DNA from: Phytoseiulus persimilis | Lineage: Eukaryota > Arthropoda > Arachnida > Mesostigmata > Phytoseiidae | Direction: 5' to 3' | Assembly: GCA_037576195.1 (NCBI GenBank) | Contig: JAQZDE010000063.1 | Coordinates: 1 to 64,000 of the forward strand | Length of the DNA: 64,000 nucleotides | In this document: piece after piece, positions 1 through 12,197 of the stretch | Layout: each line of letters starts with the position of its first letter | Position numbering within the stretch: position 1 is the first letter of the stretch | Position numbers and translations under genes: made by a program | The notes under the pieces: generated by a model | What the model saw: the letters and a program-made list of their open reading frames with translations, nothing else | What the model was told of the DNA's origin: nothing | Databases searched by the model: none

Positions 1-669
1 TCACAATGGTGTTGTTCAGCTTTCTCAACTCATGTGCAGCTCGGCTTTCCCTCACGAAAAATGTAGCGATTTGAGCATCCATGTGAAAGTTGAAGATCTT
101 TATAGGACACGAAGCTCGGCTCGTAAGCTCTCGAACAATGAACTCCTGTCCTATGCGACGGCCTCCAGGAATGAGGATCCTGTACCACAAAGATTGAGCT
201 GGAACATAGGGGAATCTAAGAAACGTATTCCCTAACTACGCAAACGATACGATGCCTCCACGTTTTCTCGCCAGCTCGAGCGGCTCAGAAAGGTACTGTT
301 TAGGAGTAGAACCTCACCGGCAATACGACCCACGTCGATTTTTCGAGGGTAGTTTGGTCTCCTCCTATTCAAGGATCTCATGCGATCGGGTTCGCGCACC
401 TGTTTCCAGTAGGTCTTAGCGCTCGACCCCTCAATTCTGTTAACGAGCGTCCTCGACGGACCATCCATCTCAGTGTCACCGTCTTCATCAAGACCTGCGA
501 AGATAATAGTTCAAGATTAGGTTCGCAGATTCAAGTTCCTACAAACTCCTGTCAACGGACGGAAGTTTCGGGAGTTGGTACAGACAGGACGCTGCCACTA
601 CAGGGCATACTCACGCCTTTCCGTGGGCGGTCTTTGGAATTTCTTCTTTTGGTGGGTGAACTTCTTCAT
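1..669 (-). CDS. NXF1: Nuclear RNA export factor (NXF1/TAP family), 5' part, runs off left edge
   Basis: NXF1/TAP binds mRNPs and carries them through the nuclear pore as a heterodimer with NXT1. Three exons are visible: 669-615, 494-318 and 198-1, joined by GTGAGT/GTGAGG donors and CAG acceptors with matching phases, giving the first 143 residues. The start ATG (669-667) opens a basic stretch (MKKFTHQKKK), followed by an acidic LDEDGDTEMDG segment that matches the LEEDDGDVAMSD region I recall in human NXF1, then an Arg-rich linker. Exon 3 opens the TAP-type RNA-binding domain: WYRILIPGGRR resembles WFKITIPYGRK, and FHMDAQIATFFV resembles FHYENTRAQFFV. The LRR, NTF2-like and UBA domains would lie beyond position 1. 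It is divergent from the + gene at 1933. A paralogue such as NXF2 cannot be excluded. Confidence 0.87.
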
Positions 670-1932
670 TTTCCTTGAGAACAGTGCTATTGCCAAACAA
701 AATCAAACGACGACGGTAGCCGAAGCAAGTCTCTGTTTTGCTGTGTAGCAGACTCCAGCGATCAACGTTTTGCTGGTGGATCTTCAGTGGTGATCTTTGC
801 CTGCTCCTGGTCCACGTCGATGGATGCATTCTGCTTCCATAGCTCTACGGGGCGGTCGGATAGCCGAATGTTCTGATCGGAGTGGCCCACCGCGAGATGG
901 AATATTGCTCGGAACGAAAACTCCACGTACCTCAATAGAGGAATGAGCTCGTGCTTCGAAAATGAATTCTACTCAGCTGCCTTCTCGGCCAAACCAGGGA
1001 TCACTTCTCTTCTGGAACCGGCGTACCAAACGCGTTCTGAGTTGGATCGCTTTTCTTCACTGGCGCAATGACATGATTCATGTACACGATTTTCATGAGG
1101 TTCGAAATACGAATGATATGGTGCAGAAGAAGAGTTGTTCCAGAGCAACAGAGTGGTTAGGCCATGGAGCCATATCGTGTCAAGGTTTTCGGCTCACGTT
1201 TAGAATGAAAAGCTTCCTGAAGGCGGAGATGAGTGAACATACGTCTCGGTGACCAAAGTTCATTCACTGTGTTTCAGATACATGGAGATCTGTCGACTCC
1301 CCAAACTCCACTGCGCCGAGTCCGACGGCTCCCCTAGAGCAGCGGCCACCTCGAGGGAGGAACACAGAGCCCTCCGATCGCCCGGTACAGAATTGTAGCT
1401 TGCGAAGATCACGTGTCTGCGAGACTTGCACTCGGAATTTTTGGATCCAGCGACTGCTGGGAGCACTCCAACACAGCTATGTATAATATACACGGACCAC
1501 GGACATTACCTGTACTGTGCAACGGAAGGCACCCGAGATAGCGCAGGAAACCTGCCGCAGGTCGTATCAGCCCCTCAAGTTTATTCTCCGTAAGAAGCTA
1601 AGACCAATGGGCTATCACTGAAAAAAATTTCAATTCCGCGAACTCTTCGCGGTATTCCGCCCAGCGGCATACCCGGGGATCCGTCCCTTCTTCGTTCGGC
1701 ACTTTGACCGCCATTCGCGACTCTTTAGGTTTGTAAGATGTTTATCTCGGGCGATAAATCTAATTCTCTGAACGCAGAGGTCGTAACCTGAGAGATAGGA
1801 GACTCTGACCGTCTCCGAAGGCGAGGGAGTCCTCTTCGCTCCGATGACCTCCCCCGTCGGGAATGGAATCGTTCATCGCTGACAGTGTAGAGCCGTGAGC
1901 GAGCAGGACTCTGACAACGATAATTTTTCGGG
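670..1932. other. No supported gene; NXF1 upstream region
   Basis: Short open frames occur on both strands (for example + 962-1252 and - 1260-1493), but none has a recognisable domain or a good pair of splice sites. The stretch holds the divergent promoters of the NXF1-like gene (-) and of the unrecognised gene starting near 1933 (+). I see no clear TATA box. Confidence 0.5.
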
Positions 1933-4884
1933 ATGGAAATAGAAGACGGCGAAGGTGAGTCAGGTCTAGAAAATAGGCAGGTCGAGAGAATGCCCCAGGG
2001 CAAGGGTGACCCTGATTCGAGTATCAGACCCGTATGAATGCCGACGATTTGATTCTGGTTCGGTGCTCAGGATTGGAGTCTATTCGTAGTCACTGAATCA
2101 GAGACGAATCTGATTCAACCGATCGTTCAGGTCCTGAAATAGTTCCCGAGTCTTCCTCACTCCTGAGAACCGATTCACGCCGTTTCCGGCTCGAGGCGTG
2201 CCGCGGTTTGGACTCAAGCAAATCGGCCAGAGGTCCGCGGAACCCAGAGCTCAAATTCATATTCCGCGGTCTTTCTGTTATTGTCGAATCAGAGGCACGC
2301 GCTAGACTGAAGAATGATATCGGATCAGTAATCAGAGAACTTTCAAACCCTCGGAAAGATAGTCCCACTCATCGCCGGCTCACTCTCCGCTCCATCGCAC
2401 GAATCGGCTCAAGGGAACCAATGCCAGAATTATTCCTGAGCTCGATTCAAACGACTTTCCTGCCTGATTCTCATCTTGATTTTCGCTCCCAATCGGGCCC
2501 GACCCTAGAGAGCTCAGAGTGCTCATCTATCCCCAGTCATTACGCGTCCGAGTACGGTCTCAAACAACGCGCCACCCTATACCAACAATGGGCTGAAATT
2601 GAGCTCTCGAATTTTACAGAAATATTGACCGGGCTAACGGTGCTCCAGAAAAATCAAGTGTACGAATGGATCGATGAGTTTAGACTGAGGTTACCGGAGC
2701 TCGCGTCTTGGAGGAGAGATCGTGGAGTTTTCGTGAAGTCAGTGAAGTACAAGGTGAGCTCTCGGATCGGAGGCTGCTGTCTGATTGTCGGGGAAAGCAT
2801 ATCGAAGTACCCCAGCCCGATGGTTCCCGAGGTTCGAGTTTCTTGTTGAGTTTCAATCCCTGGGGGCGATCTGGAGGATATAATGGAAGATATCCCTCTG
2901 CCCAATAGGTTTTTCGGAGGTTTCGCAGGTGAGCTGCCACCTGTCTGTTCATGTTGATCACTAGGCTTTCGACTTGAAAGCGCAGAGACAGGGTCACGGT
3001 TCTTGAGGTCGTTGATCATCGGAATGGATTGCAGATGTCGGGAGATATACTGCGCTAGGTGAACCCATATTCGGGGCGTGTTTTTCCTTCAGAGGAACTT
3101 CCCGCGGCATATATTTCCTCTGTAACGAGTTACAATTGCAGACGCCTGTCGAGACTCCAGTGGAACTGATCTGTCGTGACATTTACGAGTTGAAATTGTT
3201 TGGCGTCCGAATCGCGGATTTTTTCCATAGGAACGGAGAACCGCCATTCTTGAAAATCTGCGGTCGGTCATTCAGTCATAAGGAGGCTATGAAATGGGTC
3301 TCGATAGCGTCTCATCTGAAGAAACCTTTCTGGTACGCGCACTGAATCAATAATTCCTCCCTGATATCGAACGTTCTTTCCCTCCCCCCACTTGCGTCAG
3401 ATCTTCAGCCGAAACGTGGAGTTACGACTCGAGTTTTCTCCTCAGGTTCAGCAAGGGTGAGCCGCAGGGAATTCTGAACGGTGTGGGCTCGGACAGCCCG
3501 AAGTCTCTGAACTCAACACTTGCTGCATCGGGCAATGGGAGCCGAAGGTCGAACCAGCGTTCCGACCCATTATCAATCGTGTCAGTGGTTGGCGGTGTCG
3601 GAACGGGATCTCTGAGAAATGATGATAGGCAGCCGCAAGCGATCGGAGCCGAAGAGCGGAAACCTGGCCAGGAAGAACTTGATCGTGCCTCCACAGGATT
3701 CGCGCGGAGGGAACTGCCGAATGCTGGAGGTGTACCTGGAAGCGATGCCAGTACCTTCCATGGTGTTCCGTGCCCCATATCAGATGCGGCACCGGCACGA
3801 ACAAATGTGACAACTCCATCGTCGTCTGTAGATCGCGCCCGAGTAACGCTCACCAACCCAAGAATCTCGACGGAGTTTGGGGGTGCTGCGGTCAGAACCT
3901 ACGCCAAAATGACTCGAGAATCTCCAACGGCCGTTGCACCACAAATCGGGAATCGTGTTTCGTTGCCACACTCTACGATATCACAGTATTCACCACAGTC
4001 ATATCCCTTCAATCCGGTCGTCGCCCACAGACATTTTAGTGATCAAACCGACTCGTCGGGAGTCCTCGTACAGAGATCGGAGCCTGAGACGTTTCTGCAT
4101 TCAGCGAAGCATTCACTTCCTATCAATTGTGGAATCGCTGCTTCCCCTGAGGAACGCGTCATTCAAATTGCCAGTAAGGCAAATGTACAAACTGTGTATC
4201 CAACAACCACACCAACTGCAACGCAAAATGATTCGACCAAGAAGGTAGGTCCACTAAATCAATAATCTGACCATCGACGGACAAGCTCAATCACAGAGCA
4301 ATCCCGATTATCTCAACCTTCATTATTTCAACTTTCTATTGATTCAACCGTTTCCTGCATCGATCAGTTGGAATATTCAAGGTTTAAAAAGTACAACAAC
4401 CCAGTGGATATAGGCCTGGCCCCGTTATCTGACCTACGCTCGCTTGTTGCAGTATCAAGGGATGGTAGCGATTTATCTCGAGCAGTTCAACGTGGATACC
4501 AAAGACTTCTCGGACTGGTTAATCAACTCATATGGGAGTAATGTGGTTCCTCGAGAGGAGCTCTTCGTGAGAGCTGACATTTTGCTGAGTGAGTGTCATC
4601 ATCATCAGCTGCGAGAGAGAACGGTGCTGGTAAACGGTATCGATCGCAGAATCTCTCCGGCTAATCCCCCTCTCCCTCCTGATATTCAGTGTGCTCTGAC
4701 GAGGGAATGGCACGACCTCAGGAGGGACACTTGGGTCAAAAACCAATGTGATCCGGTCCTTTCGCATCGACTCCTCAAGAAATCCGTCGTCAAAAGTTTC
4801 TCTCTCCGCCTCTTCCACCCTGCCACTGCAGTTTTCAACTGTGATTTCTCAGTGATGTATGTGAACCGTGAGCTCGGTGCATGA
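1933..4884 (+). CDS. Unrecognised serine-rich protein, about 697 aa, 4-5 exons
   Basis: The model joins 1933-1954, 2104-2753, 3142-3332, 3446-4244 and 4453-4884. Phases match at each junction, with donors GTGAGT, GTGAGC, GTACGC and GTAGGT, and pyrimidine-rich CAG acceptors at 3141, 3445 and 4452. The N-terminus is acidic and serine-rich (MEIEDGEDESDSTDRSG). A more ordered part follows, containing LYQQWAEIELSNFTEIL and, across exons 3-4, WVSIASHLKKPFWFSKGEP. Exon 4 is a long Ser/Thr/Pro/Ala-rich, probably disordered segment. The last exon starts YQGMVAIYLEQF. The first exon and its acceptor at 2103 are weak, and the final exon contains a possible extra intron (GTGAGT at 4590, CAG at 4689), so both ends are uncertain. 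I do not recognise the family. Confidence 0.55.
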
Positions 4885-4991
4885 GCCTCATCACCGATTA
4901 CTAATCGGAAATCCTGGTACGGAAATTCATTCTCGCCGCTCCGGAAAGTACGGGAATTCAATTGCCGTACTCCGTACTACGGAATATGATG

Positions 4992-5040
4992 TCAACTCTC
5001 CTCTCTGAGTAATAAGCGATTACTCAGAGAGGAGAGTTGA
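4992..5040. repeat. Perfect inverted repeat, 22-bp arms, 5-bp spacer
   Basis: The left arm 4992-5013 and the right arm 5019-5040 are exact reverse complements, separated by AAGCG. The arm core is CTCCTCTCTGAGTAAT. It lies just downstream of the last exon of the 1933-4884 gene and could form a long hairpin in the transcript or DNA. No mobile-element gene is attached. Confidence 0.95.
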
Positions 5041-5209
5041 AAACTGCAGTTGGAGGATCAAGGGGGCGGAAGGAGGAGCTTTGGACGGCGGATCTCTTAA
5101 AAATTCCATAGAAAAGTACCCGACTATATCGGTTTCAAACCCAGGTCCCACTACGAGGTCTTGTCATCCCCTTGTGAGTTTTGCCCTCGAAGCCGAGATA
5201 CTGATTACG

Positions 5210-6282
5210 ATGAGCTTTTCAGCGTCCATCGAAAACACGCTACAGGGACTAGAGAAGCAGCCTTCAACCGGAGCTTCTTCGATAGCTTCCTCCACTGAGT
5301 TGCTCGGTGTGTCCAGAGAGTCTCTCGAGAAATGGAACTCTCCGAAGATCAGGTGAGGTCCTTCCACTGCAATGGAAGCGAGAAGGTTGACCGTTGACAT
5401 GATGACGCTCGCGACTGCGGATCCCCCCATGGAGCAATTCAATTTTCAGGAATCTGTTCCACACAGATAAGACAGCCTTGAAATACGAGCTGTTCAAAAC
5501 TGTTTTTTCTGCACCCGAAAACAGCATGAGAACGATTTTGCCGCTGATGGATGAGCTTGCGCGTTACAAGCCGTAAGTTGCACCGTTCGGCATTTTATGG
5601 TTAGATGCGATACAGAAATGCCCAATGCTTACTCGAGATTCTTCTCCTCATCAGGCAACCTGAATTTCATATCCTCGATCACATTCGTGGGAAGCCCATC
5701 GAGTGTTGTGAAGAGCTTGTGAGAAAAATTCTGGACTTCTATTCCTTGGATACTGCCATCCTGGACGAGCTGCCGATGGAATGCAATCGCGGATATCGAG
5801 AAAAATTGAAGAGAAACACGTCAGCGTATGCTCTACAAATGCTGCTCATGGAGCTCGGCGTCCTCATTTCTCAGCAAAACGAGGTGAGCCTCGTACAGCC
5901 GTCTGACCTTTCAGCTTGAGATCATCTGAGAGACGACGCGACGTGAAAATCAAGAAGTTTCTCGGATACGAAGTCATCTTTCGTGACTGTCTCATTTCCA
6001 GATTTGTTTGTTCAGCGAATCGTTCTCGATTCGCGACGCGGCTTTCTGCTTCGAGAAACCTCCAGGATGGATGCCTCCTGCGCAGAGCATGTTCCACGTA
6101 GCCATCGAGGATGCGGTGAGAGCCTTGACGACGGACATTCGGTTGGGGTCAAGGTTCCAGGGTACGTTGACGATGAGTGTTTTTCCGAGATTCTTTAGCC
6201 GGTGGAGACTCGTTTCTAATCGAATTTCCTAGGCGAAATGATACCCAGTAGCGTGGCCACCATGAGGTTCGACAAGCCATAG
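5210..6282 (+). CDS. Unrecognised 247-aa protein, five exons
   Basis: Exons are 5210-5352, 5450-5572, 5616-5883, 6002-6161 and 6233-6282. Donors are GTGAGG, GTAAGT, GTGAGC and GTACGT, all acceptors are AG, and phases agree throughout. The start is MSFSASIENTLQGLEKQ and the stop is TAG at 6280. The middle (residues about 50-180) is rich in Leu, Ile, Glu and Arg and looks helical, with LLEILLLIRQPEFHILDHI and YALQMLLMELGVLISQQ, as in HEAT/ARM-like or other all-alpha proteins. A cysteine pair (IECCEE) sits in the middle. I see no signal peptide or membrane segment. I do not recognise the family. Internal consistency of the five exons is the main evidence that the gene is real. Confidence 0.72.
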
Positions 6283-6487
6283 CCTCTCGATTGTGAGATT
6301 CCATGAGGCCTGGTGTCATGAAATTTTGAAAGTCGACGAGTTTATTCCTCTCTGTGAATGTCTGTGTTGTTGTCTCCAAGACCATCAGGTTCACGAGTTC
6401 ACAGTCATCATCTTGAGAGAGCATGAGTTATACCTGGGACGTTAGCTCCGTGCGAGAAGACGGTTCGTTTCTCACTCAAAACCTGGC

Positions 6488-7325
6488 TCATAAGTTTCGG
6501 AATCCGAATGTCTCGTTTCTGACGCGGAGTAACCGCGTCTCCTCCTCACTTCGGGGAATGTAAATAGCCGCTGTGATCCAACCGGACTTTCGCGCATTCC
6601 GCGATTCTGATCCTGATAATATCCGAGTTTCGTTACCTTGAGGGGTTCCATCACGAAGATGAGGGGGATCAAAAGATGCCGTTCGTCTGAGTTGAGGGGT
6701 TCCGGGTATGTAGGGCTGGGGTTCACAGCTTATTAGACGAGGAGAGAAGTCCTGGTGTTTCGCGGGAGAAGGAACCTCCGAATCCGAGCATGGCTCAATT
6801 CCAACCAAATCCAGCACGTGAACGAGTGTTTCCGACATCTGCTGCCGATTGATGAGGGCTTTAGAGAGCTCGTGCTGTGTTCCAAAATAGGTTGTATTCC
6901 TTGTTTGAAGTGCCTCGTGTCAGCGGAACTCCAGCGCCCTGCGTAGGATTCCCTTCACCCTTCCCCCCAGCGGCAACGGCAAGCCGAGTGGAAAAAGGGC
7001 TGACTACGCCACTGATGATACCTCGACTTTGATTCGCAGAGAGCAAAGACGAGAAGCTTTCAAGAAGAATCCGGGACCTTCTTGAGGAGTACGGAAGACA
7101 ACTCTGAAGACTCGCTCCGCGCTCGAGAAGCTATGTTTCGATCGACCGATGAATGCGACATCCATTCTCAATGTGGAGTTGACCGTGATTATCGTCAGTT
7201 TCAATAAATTATCGAGAACATACCCCATCTGGGACACTTCCTTCAAAGCTGCGAACACACGTCCCACTCCAGAATGCCCACCTCTGGGGATTGGAATCCT
7301 GGGCAATCTGCTTCAGCCTCTTCGG
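6488..7325 (-). CDS. Unrecognised gene, 3' exons (5' end not found)
   Basis: Four exons fit one frame: 7325-7224, 7103-7008, 6874-6637 and 6612-6488. Donors are GTATGT, GTAGTC and GTAACG, and acceptors are TAG or CAG. The encoded segment contains AQDSNPQRWAFWSGTC, SSRRSRILLESFSSLLSAN, then MSETLVHVLDLVGIEP, a Pro/Ser-rich linker, and the C-terminus SEEETRLLRVRNETFGFRNL followed by TAA. An AATAAA on this strand (reverse complement of 6336-6341, approximate) lies past the stop. Upstream, 7330-7573 has a Ser-rich open frame on the same strand (SISQSEADLSIVESQLSFGR) that may belong to it but is in a different frame. It is convergent with the 5210-6282 gene. I recognise no domain. Confidence 0.45.
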
Positions 7326-7573
7326 CTATAGCTTCGAAGTCGATTCCTCAACGACTGCTTTCTGTCGCTCCCTCGACCGAAACTCAACTGACTCTCGACG
7401 ATGCTGAGATCAGCCTCCGACTGACTGATTGACCGAGCTTTTGGTCTAGAAAGAGGGGTGGAATCACAGCGGGCTGAATTGAACGTTTTTTGACAACTAT
7501 GCTCCAATGGCGGTGGAGCGGATGGCCTATTGAGTGAGTTGCAGTGTCTATCGATGTAGCCACTCGAGTTCAA

Positions 7574-8401
7574 GGCTTAGGAGGTCACCGCCGGTCGAGT
7601 CAAGCACCGCTCCTGTTACTGAAATTCTCTCCCGGAATCCATGATTCTGAGAGACCCACTTCCAGGGGACTCTTGCGGAGAATCGTCGTCGAATAGGCTC
7701 CCGATTTACAGTCAGGTCCCCTGTTACTGTAGTCTTCGTCGGAGCGCGGAATTAGGAAAGGAATGAAGGACCTCCAGTGTGCACACCCTGTTGAGAACAC
7801 CCGTCCCGTATCAAATAAACCCGTCTTTTTGTTCGAGGTGAAGAGCAATTTTGTCCAGCTCACCATGATAAAAAGTTTCGGACAGAAGACTCGTCAACTG
7901 TGGAGCGTCCGTGGTCCGATTCTGACCCGGCTCCGCGTATCTTCAACCATCGCTCGAGGAACTTGTTCAGTCCCCAAGAAACTCCTAGTCCAAACTTGAG
8001 CTCGACATTTAGAGTGCGGAAATCGGACTGAAGCATTTCCAGGAATTGTCCTAGTTTGTAACGGAACGGTGGGCCATCTCAGAAAATGTGGAATGACCGA
8101 AATTCGGCAGCACGGTGAGATGAACAAAAGTCTCCATTATGTCTCCGCAACCCATTTCCATGATCTCCATGACAGCGGGGAGTTTCCTGGAGCAGAGAAG
8201 ACATTCGGGTTTGTTGGCACACACGGGCCACCCCAGAAGGAAGGATTCCGATATATTTTGGAAAATTATTCACTTTTTATTTATTTTTCCTCGCGCTGAG
8301 GAAAGCCACTTATAGCTTTCATACAACATTAGTTTCAGGTTTCTTCACCTTCTTATCCTCTACCATACTCCTCTCTCATTTTCGTCGGCCTATTGGACCC
8401 C
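7574..8401. other. No confident gene; one possible minus-strand exon
   Basis: On the minus strand about 8225-8060 there is an open stretch with closely spaced cysteines (VCANKPECLLCSRKL) followed by MEIMEMGCGDIMETF. It could be an exon of a zinc-binding protein or of the gene at 6488-7325, but I could not join it in phase. The rest shows only short shadow frames. Confidence 0.3.
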
Positions 8402-9149
8402 ATGCCACTTGACTTTAGAGCGAACCAACACCGTGTAAAAATACGATTGTATCAACTGGTTTTGGTGGCCATAATCTTTCTTGTCGGCGCCTACCGATCG
8501 GTTTCCCTGTTGCCTGCTTGTCAGAGAAACAGACGCACAGATGGTCGATCAGCCGGTACGTCAGCCATTCCGTTTGCTGCTCCGTCTAGCCGACTGGTCG
8601 ATCCGTTCGCAGTCGAAACTGAGTCGTGTACATCAGTTGAGTATGGATGATTAATAGTATAGTACAGCAGAAAAATACTTTAACAACTTGTGCCTCGGGA
8701 ACCGATCCACTTTAAAGCTGTGCTCCCCGGCTCGAACCGGTAGACGGCGACGTTGACGACAGAAGAAAGTCCGGCAGCCGATTGCAATCGACGATTCAGG
8801 CAGGGTCAAGCCAAGTAGCACGTTTCCGATTCGGGTTGACAATTTTCTCGGTCTTGACGAAACACACCCACCTCCGGCCAATTGACGTGACCGCGATGAG
8901 CTTCCTTGGTATGCTTCGATCACCCCTATCTTCCATTCAAAACTCATGATTTAGATTAACACCTAATGCAACAGCACATCAGTCGTCGCACATGCTGCGA
9001 GCGAGATTATTGAACGGACAGTTTTCAGGTTTGTTCCAAGGCTAGAAGCCGAGTTCCCCGGCGTCTGCCGACTGCTGACAGGCACCCCACATTCGATTCA
9101 GGCGAGTCGCAACCCTCACTTATTACATCCCAGCGCGTCTCGCAACTGA
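8402..9149 (+). CDS. Possible type II membrane protein, first and last exons
   Basis: An ATG at 8402 starts a peptide with a short basic N-terminus followed by a hydrophobic stretch (LYQLVLVAIIFLVGAYRSVS). This is the layout of a signal-anchor as in Golgi enzymes. A GTACGT donor follows codon 51 at 8556, although the frame also stays open to 8650. A later exon, 9029-9149, has a pyrimidine-rich CAG acceptor and encodes FVPRLEAEFPGVCRLLTGTP to a TGA at 9147. One or more exons in 8650-9028 (candidates contain EKYFNNLCLGNRSTLKLC) could not be joined in phase. It is convergent with Rab10. A glycosyltransferase is one possibility from the N-terminal layout only. Confidence 0.42.
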
Positions 9150-9288
9150 TTCAACCGATTTTCGTTCCGAGTCCCTGAAGGTGCTCAGCGATCGCCTCGT
9201 GAAAGTTGTATCAATTTGTTGGATTTTGTTAGTATGATAGTTTTTGTACACTCAAAGACAGTACTGGAATCACAGCGGCTTGCTTTTC

Positions 9289-12197
9289 TCAATGGCAGCA
9301 ATTCGCTCCAAGCGCGGGTCTCTCTCTGGGTCCGACGTTGATACTGCCCGCAGACGTCGCATCCACCGCCTGCAAGAAGATGTGCAGAGAGTGTTAATAC
9401 GGTCAATATCCTCTCCATCCTCTCAAGTCAGTTTCGTCATCGATGGCATGATTTTGTTCAACGTGAGTCGATCTTGCTCGGCGAGCGTAGGGTTATGTCA
9501 ACTCGAGATGCTCTCACACCACCAATTGGCCCAACGACTATCGACTATAGTCGACACTCACTCTTCCTGACGTCTGTTTCTGCAAGATAGCCTCTGCAAG
9601 CTGCGTGAATGCCTCTTCGATGTTGATGTTGGCCTTGGCAGAGGTTTCAAGAAAACTTATATTGTGATCTCGAGCGATAGCTTCTCCTTTATCCTTGGAT
9701 ATGACACGCTTTAACTCCATGTCACACTTGTTCCCTAGGATCATTTTCTCTACGTCCTCATTTGCGTGTTCGTCGATATACCTGAGAAAGATGGCCGAAG
9801 TGGATTAGTTCTTGTTATCCGAATTTCAGTTTCAATTCATTGATGTCCTGCTTTACATTGCTTCCAACAACGCTCTGAGAGAGCGAAGCGGATAGGGAAC
9901 ATCTGAGGTCTCCAAGCGAGGTCCCGAAGGATACGACAGTGACAAAGAGCGTGCTTAAGCTCTTCGCAGCCAGTCACGGATTCCAGCTGCTGAACCCGCC
10001 TGACGTGAGCTGTGAACTCGGGTTTGGATGGACCTGGTGATAATTCCCTCCCCCGGAAGAACCTCTGTTATTCCGCAAGCTCATTCGAAGCCAAAGATCT
10101 TGACTTCCAAGGCAGAATCAAAATGCACTAGTGCATTCGAGACACGGACTGCCATAATGAGTAATCGGGTAGCGGTTTCCCTCTGAATCACACAAAGATT
10201 CCTAAGACTCCGGGAGCTTGACATTGAGCCGTGCGGTGTACCCGGAAATATTCTTGAAAAGTCAGCCGTTTCCCTCTCTGCGGTCGATATCAGGGAATGT
10301 GTGTCATTTCTCTGGCATGTTCACAGTTCAACAATATTCCTTCGAGATTGATACTCTCTCATGGTTCATATTGGAGCGGATCTTCCAGTGAAGCAGCACA
10401 AAATCGAGGACCTTTTCTCGGGGGATGATGTGGAATTCGAACTGAAGATCAGCTGAGCCACTCAACTCTGTTTATACGTCTGCCTGTGCCGGCTTCAGGG
10501 CAGAGATCTGTTCGGACTGGGTTTATGTTCGGGCGAGCATTCAAAGACTAGGAAGTCACCTACTGCAGACATGGTCTCAGGTGTTCGCATCGACAACTGA
10601 CATATCTGCCTCAGACACGCAAGGGACATTACCCACAGGAGGGTTCGCCGCGACACCTCGTTTCTACATACAGTGAGCGCGAGTCGTGCAGAAATTAAGG
10701 GACCCACCTCAACCACTTTGCGATGTTCTCAAAACTCCTTTGGTTTGTTATATCATAAACAAGCATGATTCCCATGGCTCCGCGGTAGTACGAGGTTGTG
10801 ATCGTGTGGAAGCGTTCTTGGCCTGCGGTATCCCATATTTGTAATTTGATTTTCTTGCCGTGAAGCTCGATTGTTTTGATCTTGAAGTCAATGCCTGGAA
10901 TGAATCGAGTCATGAAGTTCATATCGAAGCTCTCCGCGGGTCGGGTTGACATCGCCATGGGACACCAGAAATGAGTGGAGATGACCTTCGTTCGCCGGAG
11001 CCGCACCATGTACCTCATCACTAACATGGTGTCTGGGCTCTTACTGTTGGCAGCAATGAGAGAAATCATGAGCATTGTTTAACATGTTCTCGGCCTCCAA
11101 AGTCATAAGCTACGCGAGCACCAAATGACGACCGCCGGTTCAAGCGCTGCGGCGTCCTCAACATTTTGGGCGCGAACTATGACTTCAACGTAGCACGGTG
11201 TGGAATCGATTTCATCAAAAAACAAGAAATTGTATCGCCACCATGTGTGTCATCACTGATGTGACAACCACCGAGCTTAAGGTCGCGCTCGGAGTGATAT
11301 GCCTGATAGAAAATGCACTGATGGGGAATGTAACTATGCTAAGTGCACTCAACACAACAAGTCGTCCGAGACATGTTTGACCTACGATTCAAAAGAAACA
11401 TCATGAACTTGATTGAGCCGAGCCGCTGGATAAACGGCTGCACCCCGAGATATACACTGGGAGAGAAAATAGCTGGGAAACCACTGTAAGGAAACGTGTC
11501 GACTAGCCGCGCGTGGCACTCGCCGTCAGTCTGAGTCAGACGGAATCTTTCGGTTGATGTCAGAGGCCCATTGGATCGACGAATAAGCAGACAGCTTTGT
11601 TGTAAGGAAACGATCCCTTATGCCGTCTTCTTGGTTGCCTCAGTAGTCAGCGTCTCTTTCAGGACTATGATTAGCATCGATATGTGGTCAGGAGACATTT
11701 CCAAGGAAGAAGAAAGTTTCAGATCTCAACTCAGAGCAGGACGACTCCGGTGGCTCGTACAGGAAACGCGTTTAGAGAGATATCGTGTGTCACGTCATCG
11801 TGTTTCATTTATCCTCGTCTCAGCAAGCTGACATTTTATCTCCCTCGAGGACTTCGAGGAGACGTCGACCGGCGCAACGTTCGCTCGCTAACGAGGACGA
11901 GAGTGCTTGCGCGCTAGTTCTCAGAGAGCATCTGAAGCTCAAGAGCTCGCTACAGAACTGAGAGGTTGGACAATTAAATGCGGGAAAATCTTTCCTTTCA
12001 TATGATTCGGGGAGGTTGAACCCTGACACCACCCTCCAGGCTCGAAGATCGTTCGCCAGATGTAACTTACCGATTGTAGAGATGAATGTTGTATGAAAAG
12101 CATCGTCGGAGAATCGGAAGAGAATGCAGGTCTTGCCGACTCCGGAATCTCCGATGAGCAAGAGTTTGAACAGCAAGTCGTATGTCTTCTTTGCCAT
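9289..12197 (-). CDS. Rab10: Small GTPase Rab10
   Basis: Rab10 directs polarised exocytosis, GLUT4-type vesicle delivery and basement-membrane secretion. Exons are 12197-12071, 10894-10708, 9781-9562 and 9369-9289, with donors GTAAGT, GTGGGT and GTGAGT and good CAG acceptors, giving 204 residues (human Rab10 has 200). The N-terminus [20 protein letters not shown] with an extra Lys and LLFK matches Rab10 rather than Rab8 (MAKTYDYLFK). GDSGVGKT (P-loop), DTAGQE (G3), GNKCD (G4) and ETSAK (G5) are all intact, as is the switch I/effector segment [13 protein letters not shown]. The C-terminal hypervariable exon ends NCCH, so the two prenylated cysteines are followed by one residue. Introns are 1176, 926 and 192 nt. 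Confidence 0.97.

Noticed and set aside
1890-1965. Possible remnant of a PHRF1 first exon (GTGAGCGAGCAGG start, GTGAGTCAG donor)
   Set aside because: Only the donor and acidic/serine character are shared. The frame has a TAG, starts with GTG not ATG, and no RING exon follows. I used the ATG at 1933 for the unrelated gene instead.
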